Positions 48,240 through 60,487 of a DNA stretch of 64,000 nt are shown one piece after another; positions within the stretch are counted from its first letter, which is position 1; every line of letters begins with the position of its first letter. The notes beneath the pieces are model-generated. The model had not been told where the DNA came from, did not search any database, and worked only from the letters and a program-made list of their open reading frames with translations. Made by a program: the position numbers and the translations under genes. The DNA comes from Liopterus haemorrhoidalis (Eukaryota > Arthropoda > Insecta > Coleoptera > Dytiscidae): assembly GCA_963971575.1 (NCBI GenBank), contig OZ020616.1:27074306-27138305 (forward strand). The letters are read 5' to 3'.

Positions 48240-48240
48240 C

Positions 48241-48962
48241 CACCATTCTGAAACGATAATGCACATTCTGTCTGCTTGTCCATCTCTTGCAGCGTCGAGC
48301 TACGTGTCTCGACATAATGCTGCTCTCCGCGTGCTCTACTATCATCTTAGACATGCCTATGGTATTGACCAAATACCGGTTATACCGTACGTCCCTTCTG
48401 ACATAGAATCGGTGGTGGAAAATTCCAAGTGCCGAATTTATTGGAATTACTCCTTCCCCACCTCGAGGTTACTGACAGCCACTTAGCCGGACATAACCCT
48501 CCTGGATATCGAGACCAAACAGATGTTTGTGATCGAATTCTCAAGTCCAGCTGAGAAGAATATCTCTCTCAAGGAGGAGGAAAGAGGTCCAAGTATATGG
48601 ACCTCTTGTCCGAGCTTAGAAAGCTGTATCTCGGGTATAAAGTTAAGCTTGTAGTCCTGATAGTTGGTGTTTTGGGTGGCATGAAAGCCTCCTATCGAAG
48701 GGAAATCGAGTCCATTCCCGCCTGTAGGTCTTCTGCCAACTCTTTGATCTGCAGGATGCAGAAAGCAGTGCTGCTCGGGTCGCTCCGCATTGTGCGGGCA
48801 CTGGATCTGGCGTAATTTCCGCGGCTGCATATCGCCAGGGTTTGGGATGGAGTCGTGTGTATTTAGCTCCACTAGTCTCTAGTATGACGCGGCTCAAAAG
48901 GTTGCTGAAGTTTGAGATTAGTGGACGCTTGTCAAGACCTGACAAACCCCATAATAATAATG
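48241..48962 (+). pseudogene. R4/Dong-like LINE, restriction-like endonuclease end
   Basis: Translation gives MHILSACPSLAASSYVSRHN, RVLYYHLRHAYG, DIESVVENSKCRIYWNYSF, a stop, then PDITLLDIETKQMFVIEFSS and PAEKNISLKEEE. Another frame carries MDLLSELRKLYLGYKVKLVV, VLGGMKASYR and SLRIVRALDLA. The H…C end of a CCHC motif, followed by a PD…D/E-type core, is the restriction-like endonuclease of R2/R4/NeSL-type elements. It is 5'-truncated and frameshifted. It ends with a 3' UTR (CGGCTCAAAAGGTTGCTGAAG…CCTGACAAACCCC) and an (ATA)n tail. Insertion into TAA repeats is known for Dong (R4 clade). Confidence 0.75.
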
Positions 48963-48974
48963 CAGAAATAATAA

Positions 48975-49094
48975 TATAATATGGTTTGGAATGCAGTCGT
49001 GTGTATTTAACTCCACTAGTCTCTAGTATGACGCGGCTCAAAAGGTTGCTGAAGTTTGAGATTAGTGGACGCTTGTCAAGATCTGACAAACTCC

Positions 49095-49126
<32 letters not shown>

Positions 49127-49150
49127 GACCTGACAAACCCCATAATAATA
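48975..49150 (+). mobile_element. Second and third truncated 3' ends of the same LINE
   Basis: A 5'-truncated copy (48980-49097) repeats the last ~115 bp of the 3' UTR and ends in (AAT)9. Immediately after it, GACCTGACAAACCCCATAA (49125-49150) is a still shorter third copy. Each copy begins in the AAT tail of the previous one. Confidence 0.8.
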
Positions 49151-49814
49151 AAACAAAACAAGACTATGAATAAGAACAAATTACTGTTGTACACTGTACT
49201 CGATTTATGGAGCAGTAGGTATAAAGTATCACAGTACTTACTTGTTGGGGCGCAAAATTTTTTACAATTTGAATTCCAATTTCCTTTCTGACTAAATTCC
49301 GCTTTGTCTAACGTATAAAGAATAAGTAACTTTCTATATGCGCTATCTTAAAAATGTTGAATTTGTAGCGTGATACATTATGTATGTTTTCAGCATTTTA
49401 TGCCGAATATTTATTTATCTGTTTATTGAAAAACTGAAAGTTAATGTTATACTAAAATAAAATTAGAATATAATTTTTATTATATTGCAATATAGATTGC
49501 GTGCATATGAATATCATGTGCTTCGTGGAAGTATCTTGAACCAGGAAAGCAGCAAATCGATAACTTCTGCACGCACAGTTCGTACGACTGCCTACATCTA
49601 TTTTACAGTTACACTGTAGAGAAAATTTATATTATTTACTAAAAACACTTTTCCAAGTACATATTGTTATAAAATATATTATAGGTTAGAATAAATGTCA
49701 TAAATGTCACATAATAATTACTTACTTATCAGGGACAGCTCAATTCAAAAACATCAAACAGCAAAGATTAAATATTATTTAATCTAAATTGTACTTATTA
49801 TTTAAAAAGCTATC
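49151..49814. other. No gene seen
   Basis: AT-rich sequence without a recognisable element. Confidence 0.4.
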
Positions 49815-49822
49815 TACTAGAT

Positions 49823-49994
49823 CAGTGACTCCTAAATTATGCTTCGCGGACCCCTGAGGGTCCTACCTACAATATTCGGGGATTTAAAATATTAAGAAAA
49901 TTAAGAAATGTAATAGATTTATGATAAGCTAGAGACCGCTAAAATATTTCTTTTATAGATGGGTTCTCGAACTTTTATAGTTTTTTAACTACTG
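49823..49994. mobile_element. Probable hAT MITE
   Basis: Left end CAGTGACTCCTAAATTATGC and right end …TTTTTAACTACTG, flanked by TACTAGAT and CACTAGAC (6 of 8). The interior has GCGGACCCCTGAGGGTCC, common in such elements. Confidence 0.5.
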
Positions 49995-50002
49995 CACTAG
50001 AC

Positions 50003-50431
50003 TGGGTTTTCCATTACCTACATGGTTACAAAAACATTTTTTTGGTATTGTAACACAAAACATATCGCAATACTCCGGTTTAGTACCAATGGTATAATAT
50101 ATTCCTAAAAATTGGCATTGTGGTGTTAGGGAATAGTATCTTTAGTATGTTCATATATTAACGTGTCTTTCTACATTCAAATTAAACGAAATATTATATT
50201 AGGTACTGTTTTGTATTATGTGCAAAATTATGTGCGACATTTTCATTGTTCTGAACATGTTACAATAAACAGAACAAAGATAGTCATATGATACTTATGT
50301 TATGCTTGGGATGTGGATCTAACGAAGCTTTAGTCTAGTACCCATGACAAACTTATAATTTATAGGGTCTCCGGTCAACCCTGCCCTGTTCAACACTGTT
50401 TTGTTATAACGTGCAAATAACTAATTTCTTC

Positions 50432-50494
<63 letters not shown>

Positions 50495-52701
50495 TATCAA
50501 AACAATCATACAAATTAAATAACCAAAATTACCCAAATTATGAACAGAACTCTAAAACTAGATGGGGTGTTTTCAAAATAACGTCCTACTATTGTAAGCT
50601 ATTTACGTTATAGTAAAACACAGTCTAGCGCAATTTGTGTAGCGTTTAATAGTTTTATAATTAGCGCTCTAAAATTTTGGGTAGTGTTTTCCGGGGCATT
50701 ATCTGAGCATTATTCGAGGTTATATGTAATGAAAATTATACTATATTGTAAACAAATTAATATCAAAAGATGTTGTCACGATTCTTGTATACATTTATTT
50801 TAAATGTAACTTTCCAGCATGCAGTGCATCTTTTTTATTTACTCTAAAGTTGTCACAGTCAGACGTGATTCAACCGTAGGGAAGAATTGTTTCATAATCT
50901 TAAATTGAATAGTTCCAAATTTAATAGGGCATATGATAAATCACTATTGCTAAAATATGTTTCCTCCTTTCTACACATAATTAATTTCCGATTATGCTGC
51001 TCTATTTACTTCTTGCTTGCCCTTCAGTTTCACACCCTTAATGATTTTCAACCATTTCTTGACGTGTTTCTTCCGCCTCAGGTAAATCAAGGCATCCCTT
51101 TGCACACGCTATTATATTTCTTCCACTTGGACTCTCCCTAACCCCATTTTCCATTTGTCTTACTTAGACTATATTTTTCAGGTTTATTTTTTTTTACCTA
51201 CCAAGTTACGTGAGTGTTGTGCTCGTATATATAATTTAAAGTTGATATCTTTTTAACTGATAACTCATATAAAATAATATAATGTATAATGCCGAATAAC
51301 AGCTCGTAACTACTATACTACTATACTTTCTGTACTTGATTATTGTTATTTTTCGATTAAATAATAAGAAACATACAGTACCATCCAGGTTAAGGCTACT
51401 CTGTTCTTTGTAAGCTTCTGGTTCTAGTGGTAAGAGCAATGATGATTTTTGTTTATAGGCTAAACAAGACCTTTAAAGCTATTTTCTGCAGATGACAAAA
51501 AAAAACTACCGAATTGATCAGCCACAGTACCAGAATCATCACCCTCATTATGGTATACTATTTTTTGTTCAAAAATAGCTCATTACTTTGAAACAGCTGA
51601 TTTGCGGAGCCTTGTTGATTAAACTTTTTTCATTCTGGTTTTTATCTATACTACGCTACTAAAATTTCTGACCATCACTTTTTAACACCCTGTACATGTA
51701 TAACATAGGTACATATATGTATATTTTGTATTTTAGAGCTTATTTCTAAAAACTTATATGACTGTATGAATGACTTGAACCGCATATATACTTACCCGAG
51801 AGAGCGTTGGTTCGAACAAAATCAAAAAGGGTTTACACAAATGTTACATGTAATCTGATATTTTGAGTTTACTCTAATTATTCTAAACCAAAAATATCAG
51901 ATAACATTTTAGATGTATAACCCAATTAGTTCCATTATTACAGGTATAAGAATCATGTTATTCATTACTCCTGAATACGGTTTATTTTTGGTGCGCATTT
52001 ATACAAGTTACCTCAACAGTTCCCGCTGACTCCACAGAATAAGACACCACCCTTTTACATAACATATTCCCAAGATGTACTTGACACTTTTTAATAATCA
52101 GCATTTTCTTTTCAGTTTATATTAACATGTTTGCATATTATTTCTTTAGTTTTAATTAGAATCTTGAACTGTAATAATTTAATTTTGTTAATGACGTAAT
52201 AAAACTTTTTAAAAACTGATTCTGAACATTTGGACAGTTATTTTACATAAGTATTGAATGTGGAGTAGTCGTGTCCGTAGATACTAATGGAAGAGGAGGT
52301 TGTACGGGTTGCGGACAGCAATGAAAACTAATCAAATCAGCTGACAAGTTTCGAATAAGTTTTATTCTTCATCGGAGCTACAATAGGATAATTAATATAA
52401 GTGTATGACAATAGAATGTAGTGTAACTATAATAAATATATAATATATAACAGCATAAATGAGAGTATAATGTATAATGTAGAATGTAGAATCTGAGTAA
52501 GTATAACGTGAAATAAAATACATAAATAAATAATACATAAGAAATATAAAATTAAAACTATAGACTTTAAAATATATGATAAAATAAAAATAAACTACAA
52601 GTCAAATGAAATAGTAAAAATGTATTTAAATATTGTAAATTGTATTTATTATACACTATTCATGACGAATCTTGGTCTGTACAGATTATTAGGTATCAAA
52701 T
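50003..52701. other. No gene seen
   Basis: AT-rich. The only clear repeat is (AT)n at 50446-50487. The open frames at 50887-51141 and elsewhere have no recognisable motif. Confidence 0.4.
50446..50487. repeat. (AT)n microsatellite
   Basis: About 21 TA units after a 14-base A run. Confidence 0.9.
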
Positions 52702-52796
52702 TATTATGGGGTTTGTCAGGTTTTGACAAGCGTCCACTAATCTCAAACTTCAGCAACCTATTATTATTATTGTTATTATTATTATTATATTATAAG
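52702..52796 (-). mobile_element. R4/Dong-like LINE 3' end in an ATT repeat
   Basis: 52702-52759 is the reverse complement of the last ~57 bp of the LINE 3' UTR at 48890-48950 (GGTTGCTGAAGTTTGAGATT…), with one change. It begins inside an (ATT)n run that continues to 52796. This is a second, very short copy in the same kind of target. Confidence 0.8.
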
Positions 52797-53656
52797 ATTT
52801 TTTGAAGGATATTTAAACCAACCTCAATAGTATATGTAAATATATATGTATATGTGATATTAAATACTAAAAATTAAACTATAAAATAATATTTTCGAAC
52901 AAAACACATACGACGATTCTGGTGCAGCAAATGGCATTAATTTACTTTTATGCAAATATATATGATACAAGCGACAGGAGCTGAGCAGTTATCGAAATTG
53001 ATGTTCTGATATGCTTTGATCTGTGCTTTTGTTCCCATTTAAAATTAGTTTTCTATTTCATTATATTACTATTAGGAACGCCTTAAAAAAAAAAAAAAAC
53101 GCGAGGTTTATTTCTTTTTGTATAAGGATGGTAAAATTGCGGTGTTTTCTTTTTGACACCTTTATCAGTTATATGCTTGTTTTCCTTTGTAGTGTACCTA
53201 ACGAAAATATATATGTAATAGCAAATTTTGATTCAACTACTGCTCTGAAACGCCTCATCTCAAATATACGCGGTACTGTCTGTCAAAATAAATAAAACCT
53301 CCGGAAAATATAGGAACTATATAGGTGAACTAATTTGAAATAAAATTAGGCGGGTGTCGGGCCAATCAATCAGCGACCATCGTTGCTAACCAGTAAACTT
53401 TTAGGTAAAACTTAATTATTTGCAGTTTGTTATTTATGTTTTGTGTAATATATCTATACAAGTTTAACTGAGTTATATTTATATTTATTATGAATGTATA
53501 GATAATATATCTAATATGACAGTTATTCATTATTACTATTTACAGTACACATTTTTTAACATAATATGAAAGCAGGGTTGATCGTATTTATGAAGTTGAG
53601 TGTACTTGCAAAACGAATACAGCGTCCTACACACCCACTCAGGGTTTTTGTTTTCT
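52797..53656. other. No gene seen
   Basis: AT-rich. A 90-codon open frame at 53023-53295 has no motif. Confidence 0.35.
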
Positions 53657-53907
53657 TAAGCTTCATTCACACAGTCCGAAAAGCCGTCAAGTGTGGAAGT
53701 AAGGCCGCGCGGTATGCCAGTAGCGTGCCAACTGTGCCAAGCACCATACAAATACAACTTGGGCTTTACAAAACGTATTTCACAAGCTATGCAGAAAAAA
53801 ATTTGATAACAGACTGATGCGCTCTATCCTGAGCTGGTAGTGTGGACGTCCTTGCCAACTGGCAAAGCCATTTGGTTTTATCAATTAGCATAGTGTGGAC
53901 GTAGCTT
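53657..53907. mobile_element. Probable MITE
   Basis: Left AAGCTTCATTCACACAGTCC and right GTGTGGACGTAGCTTTA form an imperfect inverted repeat. An inner GTGTGGACGTCC near 53841 repeats the right end. Harbinger-like MITEs often carry GCTACGTCCACACT ends. The flanking duplication is unclear. Confidence 0.45.
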
Positions 53908-54850
53908 TAGACCGACTATATATTCAGAAACGGAAATAGGGCGTTAACCGAAGGCTACCTGTATTTGTCGATAGTAATTGTTAATTTAAGTTCATTTACA
54001 GTAAGGTTTGTTTTAAGAATGGACGCAATTGCATTATCAAATCAGGAACAAAGTTCCATTAAATCCCCAATATAAACAACTCACGGTGATTTAACTGTGT
54101 TAAATTAAACGAAGTAACAGTTTCCCTCAATAAAATAATCAAGTTTAGAGCAGTCACACTAACAAATACATCAGTACGGCACGTTTACGAATCTGGGTTA
54201 GTGAGCATAAGGTGGAACAGTATGCAACTGATAAGGTTAGCCATATAATACGGTGCAGAGACTCGGTAAATACTTGAATGGGCCACCGTACTCGCTAGCC
54301 ACCAACACGGGAATATTGTAAAATCGATGAGGTACAGGGAAAGGTAATACGGACATGACACTAACCACCGCCAGGACGAACTTATTTTACTTATTTTAAT
54401 GTCCGCTTTGTATACGAAAAGGGGTGTGAAATTCAACATTTTATAGCACTAGCGTAAATATATAAATTTTCTTAGAGTTTGTAGAGAGACCTCTTTACCG
54501 TTCTGTCCTCTAATATCCTGAGTGATGCTTAGCCAAGCTCAAAACCTTGAGGGCAGTACTCAGATATCTCTATTGTTGCAGCTTCTTCATTTTTCATGAA
54601 CAGTGTTGTGCCAGATAATGATTTATTTATCTAGTAAACAGATAAACGTTACTACTCATGAAAGTATCTAAATACAGATATACTTTGAATTTTTTGTCTT
54701 GGTCCTTCAAGGTAAACAAATAATCGATTGAATTAAGAGGACTATTTGCTAACTTCATTGCCAACTTACAACACAGACGACGCAATAATATTTTCATGTG
54801 GGAAAATTGTGTATTGTAATGCGTGTTGCATAGATTCACATTATGATTTT
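53908..54850. other. No gene seen
   Basis: AT-rich sequence with no recognisable element. Confidence 0.35.
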
Positions 54851-55260
54851 TTTTGTTTTTAGGGTTTTGTAGGTATGACCAAAAAACCCTTATACCGTCA
54901 TTTTGTCGTCTGTCTGTCTGTTCGGTAAAAATTGTGGCCAAACGGCTTAACCTAGAGAGTTGAAATTTGGCATACTTATACAACTCTTTGACCCGCATAT
55001 AGGAAAAATACTAAAACATCTCAAAAACATATCCCTCTAAATTTTTATTTTTTTTATTTGCAAAATAAATTATTTTGGAGCGATTTTTGCCAAAATTGTG
55101 CAAAAAAAAATTTGGTCCCACACCCTGTATCCCAGATGGTTTAAACTAAAAATCTGAAAAAATTCTAAGTAATGTACATTGGTGTGAACCGGAATAGTAC
55201 AATAGGAATTTTTGATCAGATTATCTTTTCGGAAAATAACGCATTTTTTGTGTTTTTTTG
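54851..55260 (+). repeat. Dispersed AAACCCTTATA-family repeat, best-preserved copy
   Basis: GGTATGACCAAAAAACCCTT, CTGTCTGTCTGTTCGG, GTGGCCAAACGGCTTAACC, TTGAAATTTGGCATACTTAT, TTTGACCCGCATATAGGAAA, then CCCACACCCTGTATCCCAGA and GTGTGAACCGGAATAGTAC. It has the full order of landmarks, and other copies can be aligned to it. No coding potential. Confidence 0.65.
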
Positions 55261-55307
55261 ATGATGAAGTAAAATATTTAATTCCTTATGTAAGACTGTA
55301 AAGCAAC

Positions 55308-55380
55308 AAGCTTCGGTGGCTCAGTCGCTAGCGATCTGGCTTCCCAATTTAAAAACCGTTCGGAAAAGGTTCGCTTAATG
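55308..55380 (+). mobile_element. tRNA-like SINE head, degraded
   Basis: TGGCTCAGTCGC at 55317-55328 matches the Pol III A box at 11 of 12 positions. The expected B-box position holds GGTTCGCTTAA, which is poor. Probably a decayed tRNA-derived SINE. Confidence 0.4.
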
Positions 55381-56749
55381 GACCAATTTATTTTTTCTGT
55401 TTTTTTTTGCATTTTTATTTTGTTTAAATTATTTTGTCAAAATTCTAGTTTTATTTTGACAAATGTTGCATTTAATTTTTAAGAGCGTAATTATCCAGTT
55501 GAAATTACATTTTCTTCTATCTTGTCATGTATACGAAACCAGAGGGGCGGAGCCATATTTTAAACAACCAATGGAAACCAATAGGCGCAATTATCAAAAT
55601 CTAATGAACCTTGCTACATAAAAAAAATACTGTACATATTTAGAAACCTAAATAATGGTATTAGGTATTCGTATTAAAATTAACAAAAGAATATTTTAAC
55701 ATAAAATTTGTTTTTAAAGCTCTTAGATTAACAGACGATAAATTATTTTAAAAATATCGTTCATTTTGCCATGATTACTACAAAGCAAAATTTGCCCTAC
55801 ACACTCAGCATGACACATTCTCTTATTATATACCTGCGAAACCCTGCACTGTGTGAACATTCACACTTCACTTAAATTTTTTGTATATATTTGGTTTGGT
55901 AATAAGTAATAATAATAAATATTAACCATGGAAAGGTTTATAAAATTGATGTATACACCCGCTTTCAGTTGTGATCAGCAACAATTAACGTATTTATTAA
56001 AAGTACGTAATCAACGAAACTATTTTTTTAATCAAAACCACCAATGTTAAAATATTTCAAAATATTTTATTTATCACCGACATATGTTATTGGTAATGCA
56101 CATAAGAAAGTAAAATACAACTAAATGAAAGCGAAGATAATTTTCAATTGTCATATTTTTTAGCTGTAATTAATTGAATTGTGATAAGTGAGACAAAACA
56201 AACGTTGCATGTGTTTTGTTAGTTGTACAGTTTAGCTGGCATGGTCCAAATGAAAAAATCAAACTTTACCAGATAATATGATGTGTCCCCTCCATCCAAA
56301 CACGTGATGCAACCAATGACGTAGCTTCATATTTAGCACCCTCCACAAATGTATATCCCGAATTAACTTTTAAAGTGCTGTAAAAAATGTGCGATATCCT
56401 CCATATTTATTTTCGCACATGTTATATCCATCTTCTGTTCTTGAAATTCTTTAAATATTAATTTAATTTTAAATGAATTTGAATTACACTAGTTTTTACA
56501 TGCCCACAACACCATAAAAATAATAACATATAAATAATACAAAAATATCTGTAGTCAACCGTCAACTTCGCATGTTTTTAACTACAAACGTCTGCAGCTC
56601 TGAAAGTAGGTATTCTGCCGTTAGTTATATCACCACTCAATGCCAATCGCCGCCATGCTATTGGTGCTGCGAATGCATGAAGCGCATTGAGTTATTGCTT
56701 ATAATAATTCATAACACGTCAGTATTGACGGTTTATACGGCAATGGTTC
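55381..56749. other. No gene seen
   Basis: AT-rich sequence without a recognisable element. Confidence 0.4.

Positions 56750-56807
<58 letters not shown>
56750..56807. repeat. (GA)n microsatellite
   Basis: About 28 GA units with one GAAA interruption. Confidence 0.95.
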
Positions 56808-56809
<2 letters not shown>

Positions 56810-56929
56810 CGGCAGCGTTGCAGTTCTCATGTTCTAGCCGCCACTGATCCAAATACTTTTTCAGCTATTTCATCTAAATAATCCTAACACTGTTTATGAA
56901 CTTGGATGTGGCATAATTTTCTAAAACTC

Positions 56930-57045
56930 AGGTGTTATCGATCTCGCTTGTTTAAGGTTCACATTTTGAAGCCATATAATTATGGGGGACCAAATATACT
57001 TTGGTCAAGCTTAATCTAAGTGTTTCTTTTGAAAATAAGACCGAA
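56930..57045 (-). pseudogene. Short LINE fragment related to 35490-35590
   Basis: Aligns with the 35505-35590 segment (GATCTCGCTT…AAGCCATA…GGGAC…TTGGT…AAGCTTAATCT). On the minus strand it reads like YG-ET-TLNKRDR-HL. It belongs to the same RTE-like family and is too short to be more than debris. Confidence 0.55.
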
Positions 57046-57844
57046 TAAGATTAAGTAGTAGTTTGAAAACTACTACAGTTTAAAATAGCTAAAATCTGAT
57101 TTATGTAACTCACATCATGATCCAGATATTTGAAAATATACGTTTTCTTTTTTTTTAAGTTTAAAAACTACCCTCTAGTTTTGCATTTAGTTTTTCTAAA
57201 TATTTAAGCTGTGTCGAAATATTTATTTAATAAAAATGTCACCAATTCTTCTTATTTATCTTCTTGTATGTGCACATAAATATAAAATAATAAACAGACG
57301 CTTTTTACTCTCACCAACATGTTTCATTCCTATGTAGTATTGTCACCGTATATATATTCTACATTATAATGTCTTTTTTATGAACTTGATCACAGGAGTT
57401 TTTTTTTTATTATTATTTATTTACTTATAATTAATTAATTAATATATATTTAATAAATAATTATTAATTAAATATATATTCTGAAACGCTGATATGAGTG
57501 CAAGTGAAATTACTTTGCGTTTACCATCTGTAAAACTTTGACAAACTATTTCGTAGAAATGCTAAAAACGTTGTACATAAAGACATTACCAATTTCTGCC
57601 TATACTAATTATCTTAAAACTAACCGAAAAAAAAATCATCAAAAATCTTCACTTTCAGTTTTCGTCCGTAAATAAGTACAGTATTACAAGAAGTAATTGC
57701 AAGAGACCAACAGTGAAATACAACAATTCTTTTGAAAATAATGTAATCTGTTAATTTAAGTATTAGAACCTTTCATTTCATGCCATATATGAAATATTGA
57801 AAAAAATGGTTTATCAAAAATAACGAAATTTTCGAAAACTTGAG
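57046..57844. other. No gene seen
   Basis: Very AT-rich, with TTAATTAATTAATATATAT-type palindromic stretches near 57420-57480. Confidence 0.4.
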
Positions 57845-58050
57845 GCATCCAAAAGTTCCAATGTACTATTCTGGTCCATATAAAACTGCATTACTCTAAT
57901 TTTTTTTTTTCTTCAGATTTTTGAGACCTCAGAAACAGGGTGAGAGACAAAAGTTTTTGCACATTTTGGCAAATATTGTATCCAAATAAATATTTTTTAT
58001 AAAATTACTCTTCGTCCCTTAATGTAGGTACGTATCAATTTGATACCCAC
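57845..58050 (-). repeat. Dispersed AAACCCTTATA-family repeat, inverted partial copy
   Basis: The minus strand carries the distal block of the family: GCCAAAATGTGCAAAAACTT, TCTCACCCTGTTTCTGAGG and a TTCTGGTCC region corresponding to ACCGGAATAGTAC. Confidence 0.45.
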
Positions 58051-58059
58051 TCATAATTT

Positions 58060-58960
58060 ATAATTACTATTTTTGAATAACTTGGATGACCAACTACTTC
58101 AAGCTTTAACTCTTCCAGTTTTCATGTTAGAGTGCCGCTGGAATTGGCATGTGCATTATTATGGTAGTAGAGGATTTTCTTTTTTACCAAACAAGAACGT
58201 TTTTCGCGAATTTCATTCAACAAACGGTCAAGAAAATCAGCATAGTATTTACCGTTAGTTGTTTAGCCCTTTGGGAAAGCCTATGTATAAGATACTTTTC
58301 TCTTCCCAAAAAATGAATGCCATGATCTTTCCGGTTGATGGATGATATCACTTTTGCCTTCTTTGGATTCGGGAAAATGCTATAAATCCACTGTATTGAC
58401 TATTCTTTGGTCTCTGGCATATAATAATGGACTCATGTCTCATCCATGGTCACGAAACGACGCAAAACACCCACCGGATTTTTATTAAGCCTTACCAAAC
58501 CAGCCTGAGAAAGTTGACATCGAATGAGTTTGTTCCCCACAGAGAGCAAACATGGCATCCATCCTGCGGATAGCTTCCGCGTATCCAGTTCCTAGGTTAA
58601 AATAATATAAATGCCAGCTATCTCTTCTATATCTGCTACCTCTGACAACTTTAGTTGTTGGTCATTTAAATGGCATAGTGGATATAGTCAACAATTTTTA
58701 ATGTTGTGGCTGTTTTCGAACGTCCATAAAGGCGATCATCTTTGACACTTATTCTTCCTATTTTGAACTCATTCACCTAGCGGTAATTGTTGCATACAAA
58801 GGGGCATCCTCAGCCAATGTATTAAATATATCTCCATGGATTTACTTGGCCGTCAACTCGCTTTTTTAAAATATTCTTAACGACTGCGCGTTTTTTGAAA
58901 TTCCATTTCTTATACAAAACTACACTGACTGCTACTCATTACTGTTCCAAACAAACTAAA
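58060..58960 (-). pseudogene. Mariner-like transposase pseudogene
   Basis: On the minus strand in several frames: FKIGRISVKDDRLYGRSKTA, DQQLKLSEVADIEEIAGI, then (about 58455 down) RRFVTMDET, VHYYMPETKE, a segment with PNPKKAKVIS and KDHGIHFLGREK, and YYHNNAHVPIPAAL near 58130. These correspond to the GRPKT(A), helix-turn-helix, FVTMDETW, PETK and LLHDNAPAH landmarks of mariner transposases. The segment between the helix-turn-helix and FVTMDET looks rearranged. The second catalytic Asp (HDN) is read as Asn, and stops are frequent, so the copy is inactive. Confidence 0.7.
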
Positions 58961-59361
58961 TGTCAAAACGGAATAAAATTTTACTGACAATATATAGACA
59001 TGTCGCAGAACATAAGCTCATATATATTATTTTGTCAGCGCCATCTACCCCTAGAAGATCAAACATCTTTTCATCCCGTCCTCATATATAACTAATTTAC
59101 TAATTTGACCAAGTAAGGCATCTTGGTCAAACCTTAAGGCACCTGGTTAGAAAATCTTACGGTGACAAAATGTTGATAAAATCTTTTGATATACTGTACC
59201 TGCACTCAAACGAAATATATATGTAACTAATTTTGAGTGATAAGTGCATTTTTTCAACTTCTTTCGTATTTTTTCTACATGTGAGTCAAAGTATTGTTCA
59301 TGTATGTCAAAAATTTAGCTTTCTGATAGACTAAGAGTGACGGTATTAGGATTTCATGGTT
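58961..59361. other. No gene seen
   Basis: AT-rich sequence up to the Copia target duplication. Confidence 0.4.
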
Positions 59362-59366
59362 AGGCC
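59362..59366. other. Copia target-site duplication, left (AGGCC)
   Basis: AGGCC directly before the 5' LTR. The same 5-mer follows the 3' LTR at 63827-63831. Confidence 0.9.
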
Positions 59367-59550
59367 TGTTAAAAATATTACTTGCAATGCTATATTTATA
59401 AGTATTGGACAATGACATATCTTGTTACTAGGTAACAGGTTGCTGTAGTTGATTTTTATATATTTGATGACAGTTAATGTTCATAAAAGTTTATGTAATT
59501 AAAATGTATGCTTTGTATAAAATATATGATTTAATAGTAATATCTCAATA
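59367..59550 (+). repeat. Copia 5' LTR
   Basis: 184 bp, starting TGTTAAAAATATTACTTG and ending ATCTCAATA. It differs from the 3' LTR only by one A in a short A run. It contains a TATA-like TATAAAAT at 59516-59523 and a palindrome TGTTACTAGGTAACA. It ends in TA, not the usual CA. Confidence 0.93.
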
Positions 59551-59564
59551 GGTTATGGGCCCAG
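59551..59564 (+). promoter_or_regulatory. Primer-binding site, initiator tRNA-Met half-molecule type
   Basis: GGTTATGGGCCCAG starts immediately after the LTR. Drosophila copia uses the same kind of site, primed by a cleaved initiator tRNA-Met that pairs through its internal region and not through its 3' end. Confidence 0.75.
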
Positions 59565-59617
59565 GCATTACGCTGTAAAGAATTAGTTTAAAAAAAAAAA
59601 ATAATTAAAAATCCGAG

Positions 59618-60487
59618 ATGAATAATAATTTTAATATTGAAAAACTTGATGGGTCAAATTATGATAGTTAGAAAATTTTAATGGAAACTTTTTTAATTCA
59701 AAATGATTACTGAGATCATGTAATTGGAACCAGTATACAGCCTGCAGAAGCTCCTGAACAAGCTAGATGGGACTTGTCTGACAGAAAGGCGAAGGCATGC
59801 ATTATATTGTCCTTAAAGCCTTCCCAGCTTCTTCATATCAAGTATTGTAAGTCTTCAGCAGATGTCTGGAATAAATTAAAAGAAATCCATCAACCAAAAG
59901 CGCCTAGCAGAAAAGTGGCACTGATTAAAAAATTGGTTAAGATGAAATGTGACGATTTGAGCCGTTTACGAAAACATGTTGAAGAATTTTTTGAAACCTT
60001 CGACAAAATCAAAGAATTAGACATGGTTATTCCAGAAGAGCTAACAAGTATTTTATTGCTATGTAGTCTTCCGGAAAGTTTCGAAAATTTTAGAATAGCT
60101 GTAGAGACACGTGATTCTCTCCCAAGTTTGGATAATTTAAAAATAAAAATATTAGAGGAATCTGAACACAGAGAAAGAGTAGAAGAAGGTACAGGTAGAA
60201 CAAATGCTTTAGTGACAAAAGGCAAGAAATTTACACAAAGAAAGCAAATAACCTGTTTTAATTGTGGCTTGAGAGGTCATTTGGCACACCAGTGTAGAAA
60301 GAAAAAGTCCAACTTAACAAATTATAAAAATGATAGAAATTATGGAAATGACAAATCCATGACAGTAACGTACGAGTCAACTTTCTGTACAATCAAAAAT
60401 AGTTTGAACAGTGGAACTTGGTGTATGGACAGCGGAGCGACGTCACACATATGCAATGACAAGACATTTTTTACACAGTTTACGTAA
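59618..60487 (+). pseudogene. gag: Copia gag and protease region, with stops
   Basis: The first ATG after the primer site is 59618, and one frame runs from it through gag, protease and integrase. In-frame stops: TAG at 59669-59671 and TGA at 59711-59713, each where the family usually has Trp, and TAA at 60485-60487. The downstream open part starts at Met 59774. Landmarks: a UBN2-type gag body (DVWNKLKEIHQ…LCSLPESFENF), a CCHC zinc knuckle CFNCGLRGHLAHQC (60254-60295), and the aspartic protease motif DSGATSH (60428-60448). The protein would package the RNA and process the polyprotein. As it stands, full-length product requires readthrough. Confidence 0.85.
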
